DNA of 64,000 nt from Mycolicibacterium helvum (GCF_010731895.1 NZ_AP022596.1:1488001-1552000); one strand, 5' to 3'; positions 1-9,438 are shown, numbered from the stretch's first letter. The notes: generated by a model not told the origin, from the letters alone. Made by a program: numbers and translations.

Positions 1-2
1 CC

Positions 3-290
3 GCCAGCGCGGATCTCAACAAGGTCAACGACGTGCTGCACGAAGTCGCGGCGGCCGCGACCACCGACGCACGCCTGGACCAATTGCTGCTGGACGAGCC
101 CTCACTGATGGGCGTGGAGAGCATCAAGCTGGACACCGTCAACCTGAGGATGGTCGCCCGCACCCTGCCGGGCAAGCAGTTCGAGGTCGGCCGGATGCTG
201 AGGTCGATGGTGCTGCGCTCGCTGCGTCAGGCCGGAATCGCCAGCCCCGCCAAACCAACGACGGTCGAGGCGGTGGCCAGCTCGAGCTGA
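3..290 (+). CDS. C-terminal end of a mechanosensitive channel (MscS-like), partial
   Basis: This reading frame is open from the first bases of the window and ends at a TGA, so only the last 95 or so residues are present. They fit the cytoplasmic end of an MscS-family channel: a helical stretch, a short alternating stretch (SIKLDTVNLRMVARTLPGKQ), then a basic helix FEVGRMLRSMVLRSLRQAG. The R.LPGKQFEVGR.LR pattern is typical of MscS C-terminal domains in actinobacteria. Such channels release solutes at the inner membrane on hypo-osmotic shock. No transmembrane part is visible here, so the family call is an inference. The stop lies 5 bp from the convergent htpX stop. Confidence 0.5.
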   Translation, partial: ASADLNKVNDVLHEVAAAATTDARLDQLLLDEPSLMGVESIKLDTVNLRMVARTLPGKQFEVGRMLRSMVLRSLRQAGIASPAKPTTVEAVASSS

Positions 291-295
291 CGGGG

Positions 296-1162
296 CTAGT
301 GCCCGGCCATTTTCTCCAGCCGGGCAATCCGATCCGAGATCGGCGGATGCGTGGAGAACAACTTGCCGATCTTCTCGCTGGCGCGGAACGGGCTGGCGAT
401 CATCAGGTGCGCCTGGTCGGCCAGCTGCGGCTCGGGCGGCAGCGGCGCGTTCTCCACCCCGCCGCTGATCTTGCGCAGCGCCGAGGCCAGCGCCAACGGG
501 TCACCGGAGAGCTGCGCCCCGGACTCGTCGGCCTGGTACTCCCGCGAGCGGGACACCGCCAACCGGATCAGCGACGCGGCAATCGGCCCGAGCAGCGAAA
601 CCAGCAGCAGAGCAAACGGATTGGCACCGCCTTCGCGGTTGCCGCCACCGAACATCCCGGCGAACAACGCGATGTTGGCCAGCGCGGTGATCACCGAGGC
701 CAGCGCACCGGCCACGCACGAGATCAGGATGTCGCGGTTGTAGACGTGTGAGAGTTCGTGGCCGAGCACCGCGCGCAGTTCACGCTCGCTGAGCAGGTCA
801 AGGATTCCGGTCGTCACACAGACCGCGGCGTTGCGCGGGTTACGACCGGTGGCGAAGGCGTTGGGGTTGGCGGTGTCGCTGATGTAGAGCCGCGGCATCG
901 GCTGATGGGCGGTGGTGGCCAACTCCCGCACCATCGAGTAGATCTGCGGGGCCTGCACCTCGGTGATCGGCTGGGCGTGCATCGCGCGCAGTGCCAGCTT
1001 GTCGGAGTTGAAGTACACGTAGACGTTCATGCCGATGGCGAACACCAGGGCCAGGAACATGACGTTGCGACCGAACAGCGATCCGATGAAGACGATCAGC
1101 GTCGACATTCCGACAAGCAGCATGAACGTCTTGAACGTGTTGGCGGTCGGATGCCAAGTCAT
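296..1162 (-). CDS. htpX: HtpX family M48 membrane zinc metalloprotease
   Basis: HtpX degrades damaged or misfolded proteins at the cytoplasmic membrane. The 288-residue product has two N-terminal hydrophobic segments (about residues 12-30 and 34-50), the zinc motif HELSH at 135-139, and a downstream [11 protein letters not shown] segment with the likely third ligand Glu208. Two further hydrophobic stretches lie at about 150-170 and 183-203. Length and order match bacterial HtpX and Rv0563 of M. tuberculosis. The ATG follows a clear GGAGGA ribosome site. It is transcribed away from grcC1-menJ and convergent with the MscS-like gene. Confidence 0.93.
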   Translation of the reverse strand: MTWHPTANTFKTFMLLVGMSTLIVFIGSLFGRNVMFLALVFAIGMNVYVYFNSDKLALRAMHAQPITEVQAPQIYSMVRELATTAHQPMPRLYISDTANPNAFATGRNPRNAAVCVTTGILDLLSERELRAVLGHELSHVYNRDILISCVAGALASVITALANIALFAGMFGGGNREGGANPFALLLVSLLGPIAASLIRLAVSRSREYQADESGAQLSGDPLALASALRKISGGVENAPLPPEPQLADQAHLMIASPFRASEKIGKLFSTHPPISDRIARLEKMAGH

Positions 1163-1237
1163 GTATTCCTCCTCCGAGCAAACGCACTCTCTGCGGAGAT
1201 TAACGCTTCGAACCGACTGCGAGGTTCCGCGAATCGC

Positions 1238-2245
1238 TCAGCCGTGGCGGTTGATTGTGTAGTCCATCAGTGAGGCCAGTGCCCGACGGCCCGGCCCGTC
1301 GGGCAACCCGGCCAGCTCCTCACCGGCCTGTTCGGCATACCGCTGGACAGTGGCCTTGGCTTTGGCGATGCCGTCTCCGGAGCGCAGCAGCGCCAGTGCC
1401 TCGGCCAGTGCTTCGTCGTCGTCGATCGGGCCTTTCACCAGTTCGCGCAGCCGGTCGGCGTCGCGTCCGGTCTCATTCAAGGCATACAGCACCGGCAGCG
1501 TGTGCACGCCTTCCCGCAGGTCGGTGCCCGGTAGCTTGCCCGACTCGTCGGGGTCACTGTCGATGTCGATGATGTCGTCGGAGATTTGGAATGCGGTGCC
1601 GACGATGCCGCCGAGCCGGCTCAGCCGCTCGACCTGATCCTCGGTGGCGCCGGCGAAGGTGGCGCCGAACTGGCCCGACGCCGCGATCAGGCAGGCGGTC
1701 TTCTCGTAGACCACCTTCAGGTAATGCTCGACCGGATCCACACCCGCGGTGTTGCCCTTGGTCTCCCGCATCTGGCCCGTCACCAGCTGGGCGAACGTCT
1801 CGGCGATGATGCGGACCGCGTCCGGGCCGAGCCGGCTCACCAGTCGCGACGCCGTCGCGAACAGGTAGTCGCCGGCCAGGATCGCGATGTTGTTGCCCCA
1901 TCGGGCGTTGGCGCTGGGCGCCCCGCGGCGCATCTGTGCCTCGTCCATCACGTCGTCGTGATACAGCGTCGCCAGGTGCACCAGCTCGATCACCGCGCCG
2001 GCCACCGTCACCTGCCAGGCGTCCGGATCGGGGCCGATCTGCGCGGAGAGCACCGTGAACAGCGGCCGGAACCGCTTACCGCCGGCCTCGAAGAGATGCA
2101 CGACCGCCTCGGTCATCAGCTCGTCGCCGCCGCGCAGTTCCGTGCTCATCAGCTCTTCGACACGGCCCACCCCGTCGCGGACACTCTTGGCGAACGCGGG
2201 GTCCCCGAAGTCCACCCCTGCTACCACCGTCGCCGGAGTACTCAC
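1238..2245 (-). CDS. grcC1: Polyprenyl diphosphate synthase GrcC1
   Basis: A trans-isoprenyl diphosphate synthase that lengthens allylic prenyl diphosphates with isopentenyl diphosphate; in this setting it may supply the side chain used by MenA. The first aspartate-rich motif DDVMD is at 97-101, the second DDIID at 223-227, and the GGKRFRP substrate-binding segment at 55-61. The GTG start gives 335 residues, the length I recall for GrcC1 of M. tuberculosis; a longer upstream frame exists but runs antisense into menJ and lacks family similarity. Only 21 bp separate this start from the divergent menJ start, so the two promoters must overlap. Chain length of the product cannot be read from sequence. 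Confidence 0.9.
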   Translation of the reverse strand: MSTPATVVAGVDFGDPAFAKSVRDGVGRVEELMSTELRGGDELMTEAVVHLFEAGGKRFRPLFTVLSAQIGPDPDAWQVTVAGAVIELVHLATLYHDDVMDEAQMRRGAPSANARWGNNIAILAGDYLFATASRLVSRLGPDAVRIIAETFAQLVTGQMRETKGNTAGVDPVEHYLKVVYEKTACLIAASGQFGATFAGATEDQVERLSRLGGIVGTAFQISDDIIDIDSDPDESGKLPGTDLREGVHTLPVLYALNETGRDADRLRELVKGPIDDDEALAEALALLRSGDGIAKAKATVQRYAEQAGEELAGLPDGPGRRALASLMDYTINRHG

Positions 2246-2266
2246 CCTGCCAACATACTGGGAGAT

Positions 2267-3550
2267 ATGGACAGGCATGCCACCGGACGGCGAGCAGGAG
2301 CGCAGCGACCGGGGATCGATGTGGTCGTCGTCGGGGCCGGACCAGCCGGTTCGGCGGCCGCCGCCTGGGCTGCCCGGCACGGCCACGACGTGCTCGTCAT
2401 CGACGCCGCTGAGTTTCCCCGCGACAAACCCTGCGGCGACGGGCTGACCCCGCGCGCGGTGCTGGAGCTGCAGCGTCTCGGGCTCGGCGACTGGCTCGAC
2501 GGCCACATCCGCCATCACGGGCTGCGCCTGTCGGGGTTCGGCGCTGACGTCGAAGTGCCCTGGCCCGGTCCGTCGTTCCCCTCTGGTGGCTCGGCCGTGC
2601 CCCGCACCGAACTCGACGACCGGATTCGCAAGGTCGCCGAGGACGCCGGGGCGTCGATGCTGCTCGGCGTGAAAGCCGTTGACGTGTCTGTTGATTCACG
2701 CGGACTGGTGGATGCGGTGATCCTGGCCGACGGGTCGCGGGTGGCGTGCCGCTGGGTGATCGTGGCCGACGGGGCACGCTCCCCGTTCGGTCGGGTGCTG
2801 GGCCGGCAATGGCATCAGGAGACCGTGTACGGGGTGGCCGCGCGCGGGTACCTGGCCTCGCCGCGGTCCTCGGAGCCGTGGATTTCCTCAGACCTGGAAC
2901 TGCGTTCGCCCGCCGGCGGTGCCGGCAATCGAGCCGGAGCCGGGCAGGTGTTGCCCGGGTACGGCTGGATCTTCCCGCTGGGCAACGGCGAGGTGAACAT
3001 CGGCGTGGGCGCGCTGGCCACGGCGAAGCGGCCCGCCGATATGGCGCTGCGACCGCTGATCAAGCACTACACCGACCTGAAACGGGCGGCGTGGGGGTTC
3101 GAGGGCACGCCGCGGGCGGTGTCCTCGGCCCTGTTGCCGATGGGTGGAGCGGTCTCCGGGGTGGCGGGGCCCAACTGGGTGCTCATCGGGGACGCCGCGG
3201 CGTGTGTAAACCCGCTCAACGGCGAGGGCATCGATTACGGGCTGGAGACCGGGCGGCTGGCCGCCGAGATGCTGGGCTCCGGAGATCTGTCCCTGGCGTG
3301 GCCCGCGGTACTGCAGGCGCATTACGGGCGGGGCTTCTCGGTGGCCCGCCGGCTTGGGCTGCTGCTGACGCTGCCGAGGTTCCTGCCGCTGACCGGGCCG
3401 ATCGCGATGCGCTCTCGCTCGATGATGGGCGTCGCCGTGCGGGTGATGGGCAACTTGGTGACCGACGAAGACGCCGACCTGGTGGCGCGGGCATGGCGGG
3501 TGGCGGGGCTTGGGTCGCGAATCCTGGACCGGCGCAAACCTTTTAGCTGA
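2267..3550 (+). CDS. menJ: Menaquinone side-chain reductase MenJ (geranylgeranyl reductase family)
   Basis: A flavoprotein of the geranylgeranyl reductase family. The orthologue Rv0561c (MenJ) saturates the beta-isoprene unit of menaquinone to give MK-9(II-H2). The N-terminal FAD motif GAGPAG is at 23-28, DKPCGDGLTPRA follows near 55, and the second FAD-binding motif LIGDAAACVNPLNGEGIDYG lies in the C-terminal half. The product is 427 residues against about 408 in M. tuberculosis; the extra residues include a GNRAGAGQ-containing insertion and a slightly longer N-terminus. The ATG was chosen because it fits the family N-terminus; a GGGAG sits only 2 nt upstream, so initiation may be leaderless or use the next codons. 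It is divergent from grcC1. Confidence 0.9.
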   Translation: MDRHATGRRAGAQRPGIDVVVVGAGPAGSAAAAWAARHGHDVLVIDAAEFPRDKPCGDGLTPRAVLELQRLGLGDWLDGHIRHHGLRLSGFGADVEVPWPGPSFPSGGSAVPRTELDDRIRKVAEDAGASMLLGVKAVDVSVDSRGLVDAVILADGSRVACRWVIVADGARSPFGRVLGRQWHQETVYGVAARGYLASPRSSEPWISSDLELRSPAGGAGNRAGAGQVLPGYGWIFPLGNGEVNIGVGALATAKRPADMALRPLIKHYTDLKRAAWGFEGTPRAVSSALLPMGGAVSGVAGPNWVLIGDAAACVNPLNGEGIDYGLETGRLAAEMLGSGDLSLAWPAVLQAHYGRGFSVARRLGLLLTLPRFLPLTGPIAMRSRSMMGVAVRVMGNLVTDEDADLVARAWRVAGLGSRILDRRKPFS

Positions 3551-3644
3551 GTGCCTGGGGCGTTGAGTGAGCGAGTGGATCCGCGACGCACGGACAAGGC
3601 CGGTTGCGAGCCAGAGCATCTCGCGGAGGGTGCCGCCAAACCGG

Positions 3645-3683
3645 AATCGGCCCCTCCTTCTGCGTTGGAAGGAGGGGCCGATT
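3645..3683. terminator. Strong bidirectional hairpin terminator between menJ and gjpA-1
   Basis: A perfect 16-bp inverted repeat (arms 3645-3660 and 3668-3683) closes a 7-nt loop. It lies between two convergent stop codons. No T-tract follows on either strand, which is usual for mycobacterial hairpin terminators. Confidence 0.8.
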
Positions 3684-3699
3684 GGTCTAGCCGATACAG

Positions 3700-4968
3700 T
3701 TACTCGCTGCCACCACCGGCGCCTGCAGTGCTGCCGGCGCCGTCACTGCCACTCTTAGTGGGCTTGCCCGACTTGCCGAAGCCGCTCTTGTGCCCGCCGC
3801 GGGTTTTCGGCCCGCTGGCGTCCGGTCCGTTTTGCGCGGAATCGACCTTGGTCGAACCGCTTTCGGTGTTGCCGCTGTTGAGGCCAGCAGTGCCGGTCCT
3901 GGCCTTGACGCCGGCGCGGACGGTAGTGCCGGGTGTCGGCGCGGCGGACGCCTCAGTATCGCCGGTGTTTGCCTCCGTCGATGGCGTGCTTGACGCCCCA
4001 GCGGCAGGGCTGGAGTTTCCTGGCCCCTCCTCACCGACGGCTGGAGTCCCTTCGCCGGTTGCTTCGCCAACCGTGCCGTCTGTCGCTGCGGCAGGTTGGT
4101 TCAGCGCCACGAGCCGCGCCTGTGACTGCTGCGGAGCGATCGCTGCCGCGATCGCCCTCGGCAGGTGCAGGAGCAGCGACGGGATGAGACCGGGGATCTG
4201 GTCGGGGATATCGGTGAACAGCCCTGGGAATGTGGTCCACTCATTCACGTAGTAACCGTTGAGCGCTGCGTCAGCGATGACGGCAGGCATGCTGATCAAA
4301 GTGCTGATGGCGGTTCCCAGGTCGCCAGCCTTGATGGCGCCCAGAACTTCGTCGGCGCTGTAGCCGAAAGCAAGGTTGACACCGAAGGCAGTCTGCAGAG
4401 CGCCCAGCCCGACGAACATGACCTGGGTGTTGACCGCCTCCAGCACCGCGGTGACGTTCTTCGAGATGTTGACGGGGATCTGCAACATGCCCATCAGCTG
4501 GGCGGGACCGCCGAGAAACATCATGATCAAAGTGGTGTTGAGGTTGGTCATGGCGTCGGCCACCTGGCCGGCGGCGAGGTCGTCGGCTATCAGCTTCAGC
4601 GACGGCAGCAGTGCGCCGTACCCGTCGCCGGTGGCCCAATCGATCATGCCCTTGACAAAGCCCTCGACGGATTGGCCGGCGCTCTCTGCATAGCCGATCT
4701 GGTTGTTGATGACCTGCCGCAATGCCGGCAACGGATCGGAGACCAGCTCGCTGCCGATGTGAGCCACGCTGTTGAACGTGTTCGCCACGAGATCGACCCA
4801 CGGCACCAGCGGGTTGACCGCTGCGGAGAGTTCGACCGACAACGCGGCGATCTGCGACGCAGGCACCTGCACACTGGGCAACGTCGGCTGTATCGGCGCG
4901 GCGACGAGGGCGGTGGCTCCAACAGCGGCGACTCCGGCCACCAGATATGAGCGGACAGCTATCTGCAT
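3700..4968 (-). CDS. GjpA-type outer-membrane porin-like secreted protein (copy 1)
   Basis: A 422-residue secreted protein of the mycobacterial family annotated after GjpA, a channel-forming protein of Gordonia. A signal sequence (MQIAVRSYLVAGVAAVGATALVAAP) is followed by a conserved domain with VNPLVPWVDLVANT and DPLPALRQVINNQIGY, several amphipathic hydrophobic helices, and a low-complexity tail from about residue 300 rich in Ala, Thr, Gly and Ser that ends GSTAGAGGGSE. The ATG has GGAAGAGG 4 nt upstream. It is paralogous to the gene at 44246-45418: the two share the start region, the VNPLVPWV/TNPFEAWV box and the DPLPxxRQV box. Porin function is inferred from the family name only. Confidence 0.7.
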   Translation of the reverse strand: MQIAVRSYLVAGVAAVGATALVAAPIQPTLPSVQVPASQIAALSVELSAAVNPLVPWVDLVANTFNSVAHIGSELVSDPLPALRQVINNQIGYAESAGQSVEGFVKGMIDWATGDGYGALLPSLKLIADDLAAGQVADAMTNLNTTLIMMFLGGPAQLMGMLQIPVNISKNVTAVLEAVNTQVMFVGLGALQTAFGVNLAFGYSADEVLGAIKAGDLGTAISTLISMPAVIADAALNGYYVNEWTTFPGLFTDIPDQIPGLIPSLLLHLPRAIAAAIAPQQSQARLVALNQPAAATDGTVGEATGEGTPAVGEEGPGNSSPAAGASSTPSTEANTGDTEASAAPTPGTTVRAGVKARTGTAGLNSGNTESGSTKVDSAQNGPDASGPKTRGGHKSGFGKSGKPTKSGSDGAGSTAGAGGGSE

Positions 4969-5461
4969 CGATCCTCTTCCTGTCAATTTGCTGTGAATCA
5001 CGACACCGGGGACTGTAGCCAAGAGACTCCCGGAAAAAGCGCGATTCGATAAATGAAACGTGTTCCTTTCTGGTTGCACCAGGTCAGACACGTGACTCAT
5101 TGAAGCTGGTAGACCCGACAACAAAGGCCGCCGCATTAGGTGATATGTTCTCGTGCCGATCTCGCCCCGCGAGGACCGCCTGGCGGCTGCAGCCCGATGT
5201 CGCGGATATCCAACCAGGGGTAGATGCCACTTTCCTGTGAAGATGGCCGATGGTTCAGCAAATAGTCAGTACTTGGCTCGTCAACTTGCTGGACTCGATC
5301 CGATTCCGATACTGCATCAGCGCGCGGCGCAGGTGCGTACCGGCGCAGGCAGCCGAGACGGGAGCCGGCAGCACAGGCGGGTGGCCGTCGCACCGCAGAC
5401 CAAGACGCGTTTGCTGGCCGTTGGGCGAGTCAAGATCCGGCCATGGGACCCGAATCAGCAG
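4969..5461. other. Non-coding stretch upstream of gjpA-1
   Basis: No convincing gene is seen on either strand; the open frames here have poor codon structure and no family resemblance. The part next to gjpA-1 (about 4980-5140) is clearly more AT-rich than the surroundings and probably carries its promoter and a long 5' leader. It includes TGAAACGTGTTCCT at 5054-5067, one base short of the KstR consensus TnnAACnnGTTnnA. The remainder may be decayed sequence. Confidence 0.5.
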
Positions 5462-6055
5462 TTAGCTCAGTGTCGCCAGCCCCGAACGTAATAGGTCCAG
5501 GCTTTCGGCGCTGACCTGGGACAGATCGCCCTCGCACTTGTCGCGACCCCACTTCTCCAACGCGACGATCAACGCCGCGGCCACCGTCGCCCCAGCCACC
5601 TCGGCGGCCAGGTCGACGTCGGGTACGTGGCGGTAACGGTCGCGGACGAAATCGGTGATCACCGCCGCGAACGACGCCTGCACCAGCCGGATATGTCCGG
5701 CGGCGCGGTCCCCGTCAATCAGGCTTGCGCGGGCCAGCGCCGCCTGCCGCACCACTTGAATGTCATGCGGGAAGCTGTCCATCGCCGCCAGCACCGCGTC
5801 GATCAGTGGTTCGTGGACCGGCCTGCGGGCCAACGCCTCCTCGAACCACTCGAAATGCGTTTCGTAGTCGGCGAACAGCACCGCTTCCTTGGTGGGGAAA
5901 TGCCGGAAGAACGTGCGCTCGGTGACGCCGGCCTCCTCGGCCAGTTCGGTGACCGTGACATTGGCGAACCCGTCTCGGGCGAACCGGTCGAGCGCCACCC
6001 GGCGCAAAGCGTCACGGGTGGAGCGACGCCGCTGCTCGCGCAGGTTGCCGGACAT
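5462..6055 (-). CDS. TetR family transcriptional regulator
   Basis: A 197-residue one-component repressor-type regulator. The N-terminal helix-turn-helix reads ARDGFANVTVTELAEEAGVTERTFFRHF, a standard TetR signature; the C-terminal ligand domain resembles the TetR_C subgroup found in many mycobacterial paralogues. The ATG was preferred over the GTG two codons upstream because AGGTG lies 5 nt before it. It is divergent from the phytoene-desaturase-like gene across a 73-bp region holding a perfect 12-bp palindrome, so autoregulation together with control of that gene is likely. The ligand is unknown. Confidence 0.85.
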   Translation of the reverse strand: MSGNLREQRRRSTRDALRRVALDRFARDGFANVTVTELAEEAGVTERTFFRHFPTKEAVLFADYETHFEWFEEALARRPVHEPLIDAVLAAMDSFPHDIQVVRQAALARASLIDGDRAAGHIRLVQASFAAVITDFVRDRYRHVPDVDLAAEVAGATVAAALIVALEKWGRDKCEGDLSQVSAESLDLLRSGLATLS

Positions 6056-6102
6056 GATCACCTGATCCTAATGACAAATTTGACAAAACTTGTTCAGATC
6101 GC

Positions 6103-6114
6103 GTCAGTACTGAC
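6103..6114. promoter_or_regulatory. Palindromic operator candidate for the adjacent TetR
   Basis: GTCAGTACTGAC is a perfect 12-bp palindrome 14 nt upstream of the flavoenzyme ATG, in the region shared with the divergent tetR gene. Two TGACAAA copies lie just upstream (6072-6078, 6081-6087). The operator role is inferred. Confidence 0.45.
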
Positions 6115-6128
6115 ATAAGGTACGCCGC

Positions 6129-7694
6129 ATGACGGATTACGACGCGATCATCGTGGGGGCGGGACACAACGGGCTGACCGCAGCGGTGGTGCTGCAACGC
6201 GCGGGCCTGCGCACACTGTGCCTGGAGGCCAACACTTATAGCGGCGGGATGTCTGCGACCGTCGAGCTGATCGACGGGTTCAAATACGAGATCGCTGGAT
6301 CGGTCCGCTTCCCCACCGCGCAGAAGATCAACAGCGAGCTGGGCCTGGACACCCTGCCGACCATCTCCTCGGAGATCATGTCGGTCAACCTCGGGGAAAA
6401 CGGCGAGGAAGCGATGATCTTCCACAGCGACCCGATGGCGATGATGACCCACCTCAACGAGAAGCACGGCATGGACGCCGTGATGGCCATGGCCAACCTG
6501 TATGCCTGGAGCGCGGGCCCCGGCAAGGCGCTTGGCCGCTTCGATGCGCTGGCGCTGCCGAAGACCATCGACGAGATGTACGCCTGTGCCGCAGACGAAA
6601 GCGAGCGGCGCGCCATCCACGAGATGCTATTCGGCTCGGCGATGGACGTCGTCGACCGATTCCTGCCCGACAAGGAGAAGCACGCCGTGATCCGCGGAAT
6701 GCTGGCCTTCCTGGCGGTGAACTCCACCTACCGCGGGCCGTACACCCCGGGCAGCGCAACATGTTTGGCGTTCGCGATGGCCATGCCCCCGGAGGGCGGC
6801 CAGATGACCACCAAACTCAAGGGCGGCATCGGTGTGCTCGCCGAGCATCTGCGCGACTTGTTCGTCGACGCCGCCGGCGAGATGCGCTACCGCACGAAGG
6901 TCGAACAGATCCTGGTCGAGGACGGCCACGTCACCGGGGTACGACTCAAGGACGGCGAGGTGATCACCGCGCCGATCGTGGTGTCCAACCTCGCGCCCGA
7001 GACAACGCTGCTGGATCTTGTTGGTGTCGACTATCTTCCGTCGTCGTTGGTGACCCGCCTCGGCGGTCGCGACCACCGGGCGTCGTTCATGCAAATCCAC
7101 TTCGCGCTGGACGGACTGCCGCAGTACGCGGCACCGTATGACTACCTCAACCAGCCCGGCATGCAGATGTCGGTAGGCATGTTCGGCTCACCCGAAGAGC
7201 AACAGCGCCAATGGGAAAAGTGCCGCCGCGGCGAGGTACCGGACAACCCCGCACTGTCGATCCAGATGCCGACCGTCGGCGATCCCGAAATGGCTCCCGA
7301 GGGTAAGCATGCTGCCAGTGTGTACGCCTACGGGTTCCCCATCGAGGCCCCCCGCGAGCAGCACGGTCAGCTGAAAACCGAGATGGCTCAACAGGTTGTC
7401 GACAAGATCACCCGCTACGCCCCGAACTTCAAGGACATCCTGATCCGCGACATCACCTTCGCGCCCTACCACATGAACACCATGTTCGCCGCGCCCAACG
7501 GCGACTTCTGCCACGGCCTGCTGCAGCCCGAGCTGATGGGCGTGAACCGCCCCGGCCCCAAGGGATTCATCGACGAGCCGATCCCGATCGAGGGCCTCTA
7601 CCTCGGCGGCGCGGGCTGCCACGGCGGGCCGGGCATCACGTTCATCCCGGGCTATAACGCCGGCTATCAGGTGTTGGCCGACGCCGGCCGCTAG
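6129..7694 (+). CDS. NAD(P)/FAD-dependent oxidoreductase, phytoene desaturase-like (PYROXD2-type)
   Basis: A 521-residue flavoprotein of the carotenoid desaturase/amine oxidase superfamily. The dinucleotide-binding motif VGAGHNG is near residue 10, followed by the acidic LEANTYSGG segment that binds FAD ribose. The C-terminus has the second FAD motif around GLYLGGAGCHGGPGITFIPGYNAG. There is no phytoene synthase nearby, so carotenoid desaturation is not supported; the closest description is the PYROXD2-like group of unknown substrate. It is divergent from the TetR gene and probably its target. The frame is intact with normal codon use. Confidence 0.75.
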   Translation: MTDYDAIIVGAGHNGLTAAVVLQRAGLRTLCLEANTYSGGMSATVELIDGFKYEIAGSVRFPTAQKINSELGLDTLPTISSEIMSVNLGENGEEAMIFHSDPMAMMTHLNEKHGMDAVMAMANLYAWSAGPGKALGRFDALALPKTIDEMYACAADESERRAIHEMLFGSAMDVVDRFLPDKEKHAVIRGMLAFLAVNSTYRGPYTPGSATCLAFAMAMPPEGGQMTTKLKGGIGVLAEHLRDLFVDAAGEMRYRTKVEQILVEDGHVTGVRLKDGEVITAPIVVSNLAPETTLLDLVGVDYLPSSLVTRLGGRDHRASFMQIHFALDGLPQYAAPYDYLNQPGMQMSVGMFGSPEEQQRQWEKCRRGEVPDNPALSIQMPTVGDPEMAPEGKHAASVYAYGFPIEAPREQHGQLKTEMAQQVVDKITRYAPNFKDILIRDITFAPYHMNTMFAAPNGDFCHGLLQPELMGVNRPGPKGFIDEPIPIEGLYLGGAGCHGGPGITFIPGYNAGYQVLADAGR

Positions 7695-7705
7695 CTCGTG
7701 AGAAG

Positions 7706-8392
7706 TTAGGGCTTGACGGCCGCGTGCAGCGCGACAATGCCACCAGTGAGGTTGCGCCAGCACACATCTGACCAGCCGGCAGCGCGAATCTGGGCGGCCA
7801 GAGCCGCCTGGTCGGGCCACGCCCGGATGGACTCGGCCAGATACACGTAGGCATCCGGGTTGCTCGACACCGCGCGGGCCACCCGCGGCAGCGCCCGCAT
7901 CAGGTATTCCTTGTAGACGGTGGAGAACACCGGCACCACCGGGGTGGAGAACTCGCACACCACCAGCCGCCCGCCGGGGCGGGTCACCCGCGCCATCTCG
8001 CGCAGCCCCGCAGGGTGGTCGACGACATTGCGCAGACCGAAGCTGATGGTGACCGCGTCGAACACCTCATCGGCGAATGGCAGCTTGGTCGCGTCGGCGG
8101 CGACCTTCGGCACCGGCCGCGCGGCCCCAGCCCTCAGCATGCCGACCGAGAAGTCCGCGGCCACGCACCACGCACCGGAGCGGGTCAGCTCCACCGTCGA
8201 CACCGCCGTGCCGGCCGCCAGGTCCAGCACCCGGTCGCCGGGCCCGATGCCCAGCGCCGATCGCGTCGCCCGCCGCCAGGAGCGGTCCTGCCCCAGCGAG
8301 AGCACCGTGTTGGTGATGTCGTAGCGGCGCGCAACGGCGTCGAACATCGACGCCACATCGCGGGGATCCTTGTCCAACGTCGCGCGGCTCAC
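7706..8392 (-). CDS. menG: Demethylmenaquinone methyltransferase MenG (UbiE)
   Basis: The last step of menaquinone synthesis: SAM-dependent methylation of demethylmenaquinone at the membrane face. The 228-residue protein has the UbiE signature: [21 protein letters not shown] at 20-40, SAM motif VLDLAAGTA at 55-63, and the SFGLRNVVD segment later. It is preceded by a GTG start. Orthologue of Rv0558. It lies alone on the reverse strand, convergent with the phytoene-desaturase-like gene and divergent from an SDR. Confidence 0.93.
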   Translation of the reverse strand: MSRATLDKDPRDVASMFDAVARRYDITNTVLSLGQDRSWRRATRSALGIGPGDRVLDLAAGTAVSTVELTRSGAWCVAADFSVGMLRAGAARPVPKVAADATKLPFADEVFDAVTISFGLRNVVDHPAGLREMARVTRPGGRLVVCEFSTPVVPVFSTVYKEYLMRALPRVARAVSSNPDAYVYLAESIRAWPDQAALAAQIRAAGWSDVCWRNLTGGIVALHAAVKP

Positions 8393-8448
8393 GGTGCCGA
8401 CGCTACCCGAGTGGGAATCATGGGCCTGCTCACGCGTTGCAACCAGCC

Positions 8449-9273
8449 ATGAGCGAAAAAGTTTGGTTCATCACCGGCACCTCACGTGGCTTCGGCAGGG
8501 AATGGGCGATCGGCGCCCTGGAACGCGGTGACAAGGTCGCCGCCACCGCCCGCGACACCGGCACCCTGGCCGATCTGGTCGACACCTACGGCGACGCCAT
8601 CTTGCCGATCCAGCTCGACGTCACCGATCGCGAGGCCGACTTCGCCGCGGTCAAGCAGGCCCACGACCACTTCGGCCGGCTCGACATCGTGGTGAACAAC
8701 GCCGGATACGGCCACTTCGGTTTCATCGAGGAGCTGTCCGAGAAGGACGCCCGCGACCAGCTGGAGACCAACGTGTTCGGCGCGCTGTGGATCACTCAGG
8801 CCGCGCTGCCGTATCTGCGCGCCCAAGGCAGCGGCCACATCATTCAGGTGTCGTCGATCGGCGGCATCACCGCGTTCCCGCTCGTCGGGATCTATCACGC
8901 GTCGAAGTGGGCACTGGAAGGCCTCTCGCAGGCGCTGGCGCAGGAGGTCGCACCGTTCGGCATTCACGTCACGCTCATCGAGCCGGGCGGCTTCGACACC
9001 GACTGGTCCGGGCCGTCCGCGAAGCGGTCGGTCGAACTGCCGGACTACGCCGAGTTACATCACCAGGTAGACGAGATGCGCGCCAAGCGCTGGGCCAAGC
9101 CCGGCAACCCCAAGGCGTCGGCGTCGGCGATCCTCAAGATCGTGGACGCAGCCGCCCCTCCCCTGCGGGCGTTCTTCGGCGAGTCACCCCTGCAGACAGC
9201 AAAGGCCGACTACGAGAGCCGCCTTGCCACCTGGGAGCAGTGGCAGCCGGTCGCCATCGAGGCGCAGGGCTAG
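8449..9273 (+). CDS. Short-chain dehydrogenase/reductase
   Basis: A classical SDR of 274 residues with the cofactor motif TGTSRGFG at 9-16, NNAG at 83-86, catalytic Ser about 135-136 and Tyr149-x3-Lys153 (YHASK). The TSRGFGR variant is typical of SDRs annotated as oxidoreductases acting on small alcohols or ketones; the substrate is unknown. The ATG (MSEKVWF) was taken rather than a TTG four codons upstream, as the family begins close to the first beta strand. It diverges from menG; its stop abuts the stop of a small reverse-strand gene. Confidence 0.85.
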   Translation: MSEKVWFITGTSRGFGREWAIGALERGDKVAATARDTGTLADLVDTYGDAILPIQLDVTDREADFAAVKQAHDHFGRLDIVVNNAGYGHFGFIEELSEKDARDQLETNVFGALWITQAALPYLRAQGSGHIIQVSSIGGITAFPLVGIYHASKWALEGLSQALAQEVAPFGIHVTLIEPGGFDTDWSGPSAKRSVELPDYAELHHQVDEMRAKRWAKPGNPKASASAILKIVDAAAPPLRAFFGESPLQTAKADYESRLATWEQWQPVAIEAQG

Positions 9274-9438
9274 TTACATCGCGTGCGCGTCGACGCGTGG
9301 TAATTGACGCGCACGACGCGCCATCCGTTCGCTGAGGTGAATGAGCCGATCCTCATGCCCGGCGGGCATGGTGTAAGCCAACTTACGGAGTTCGACGGCA
9401 AATTCACTGAGATCTTGGTGATACGACGCGTCATCCAT
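9274..9438 (-). CDS. Small hypothetical protein, 54 residues
   Basis: A short frame beginning MDDASYHQDLSEFAVELRK with a mixed charged, probably helical content. I do not recognise a family. A GGGGACC stretch precedes this ATG; an alternative ATG at 9474 would add 12 residues. The third-codon-position GC bias is weaker than in neighbouring genes, so this may not be real. Its stop codon directly abuts the SDR stop. Confidence 0.35.
   Translation of the reverse strand: MDDASYHQDLSEFAVELRKLAYTMPAGHEDRLIHLSERMARRARQLPRVDAHAM

Noticed and set aside
1586..2266. A long N-terminal extension that would make menJ a 654-residue protein
   Set aside because: The extension is antisense to grcC1, has no family similarity, and menJ already has full length from the ATG at 2267.
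5136..5491. Short frames on both strands upstream of gjpA-1
   Set aside because: Poor codon structure, no ribosome site, no recognisable family; treated as non-coding.
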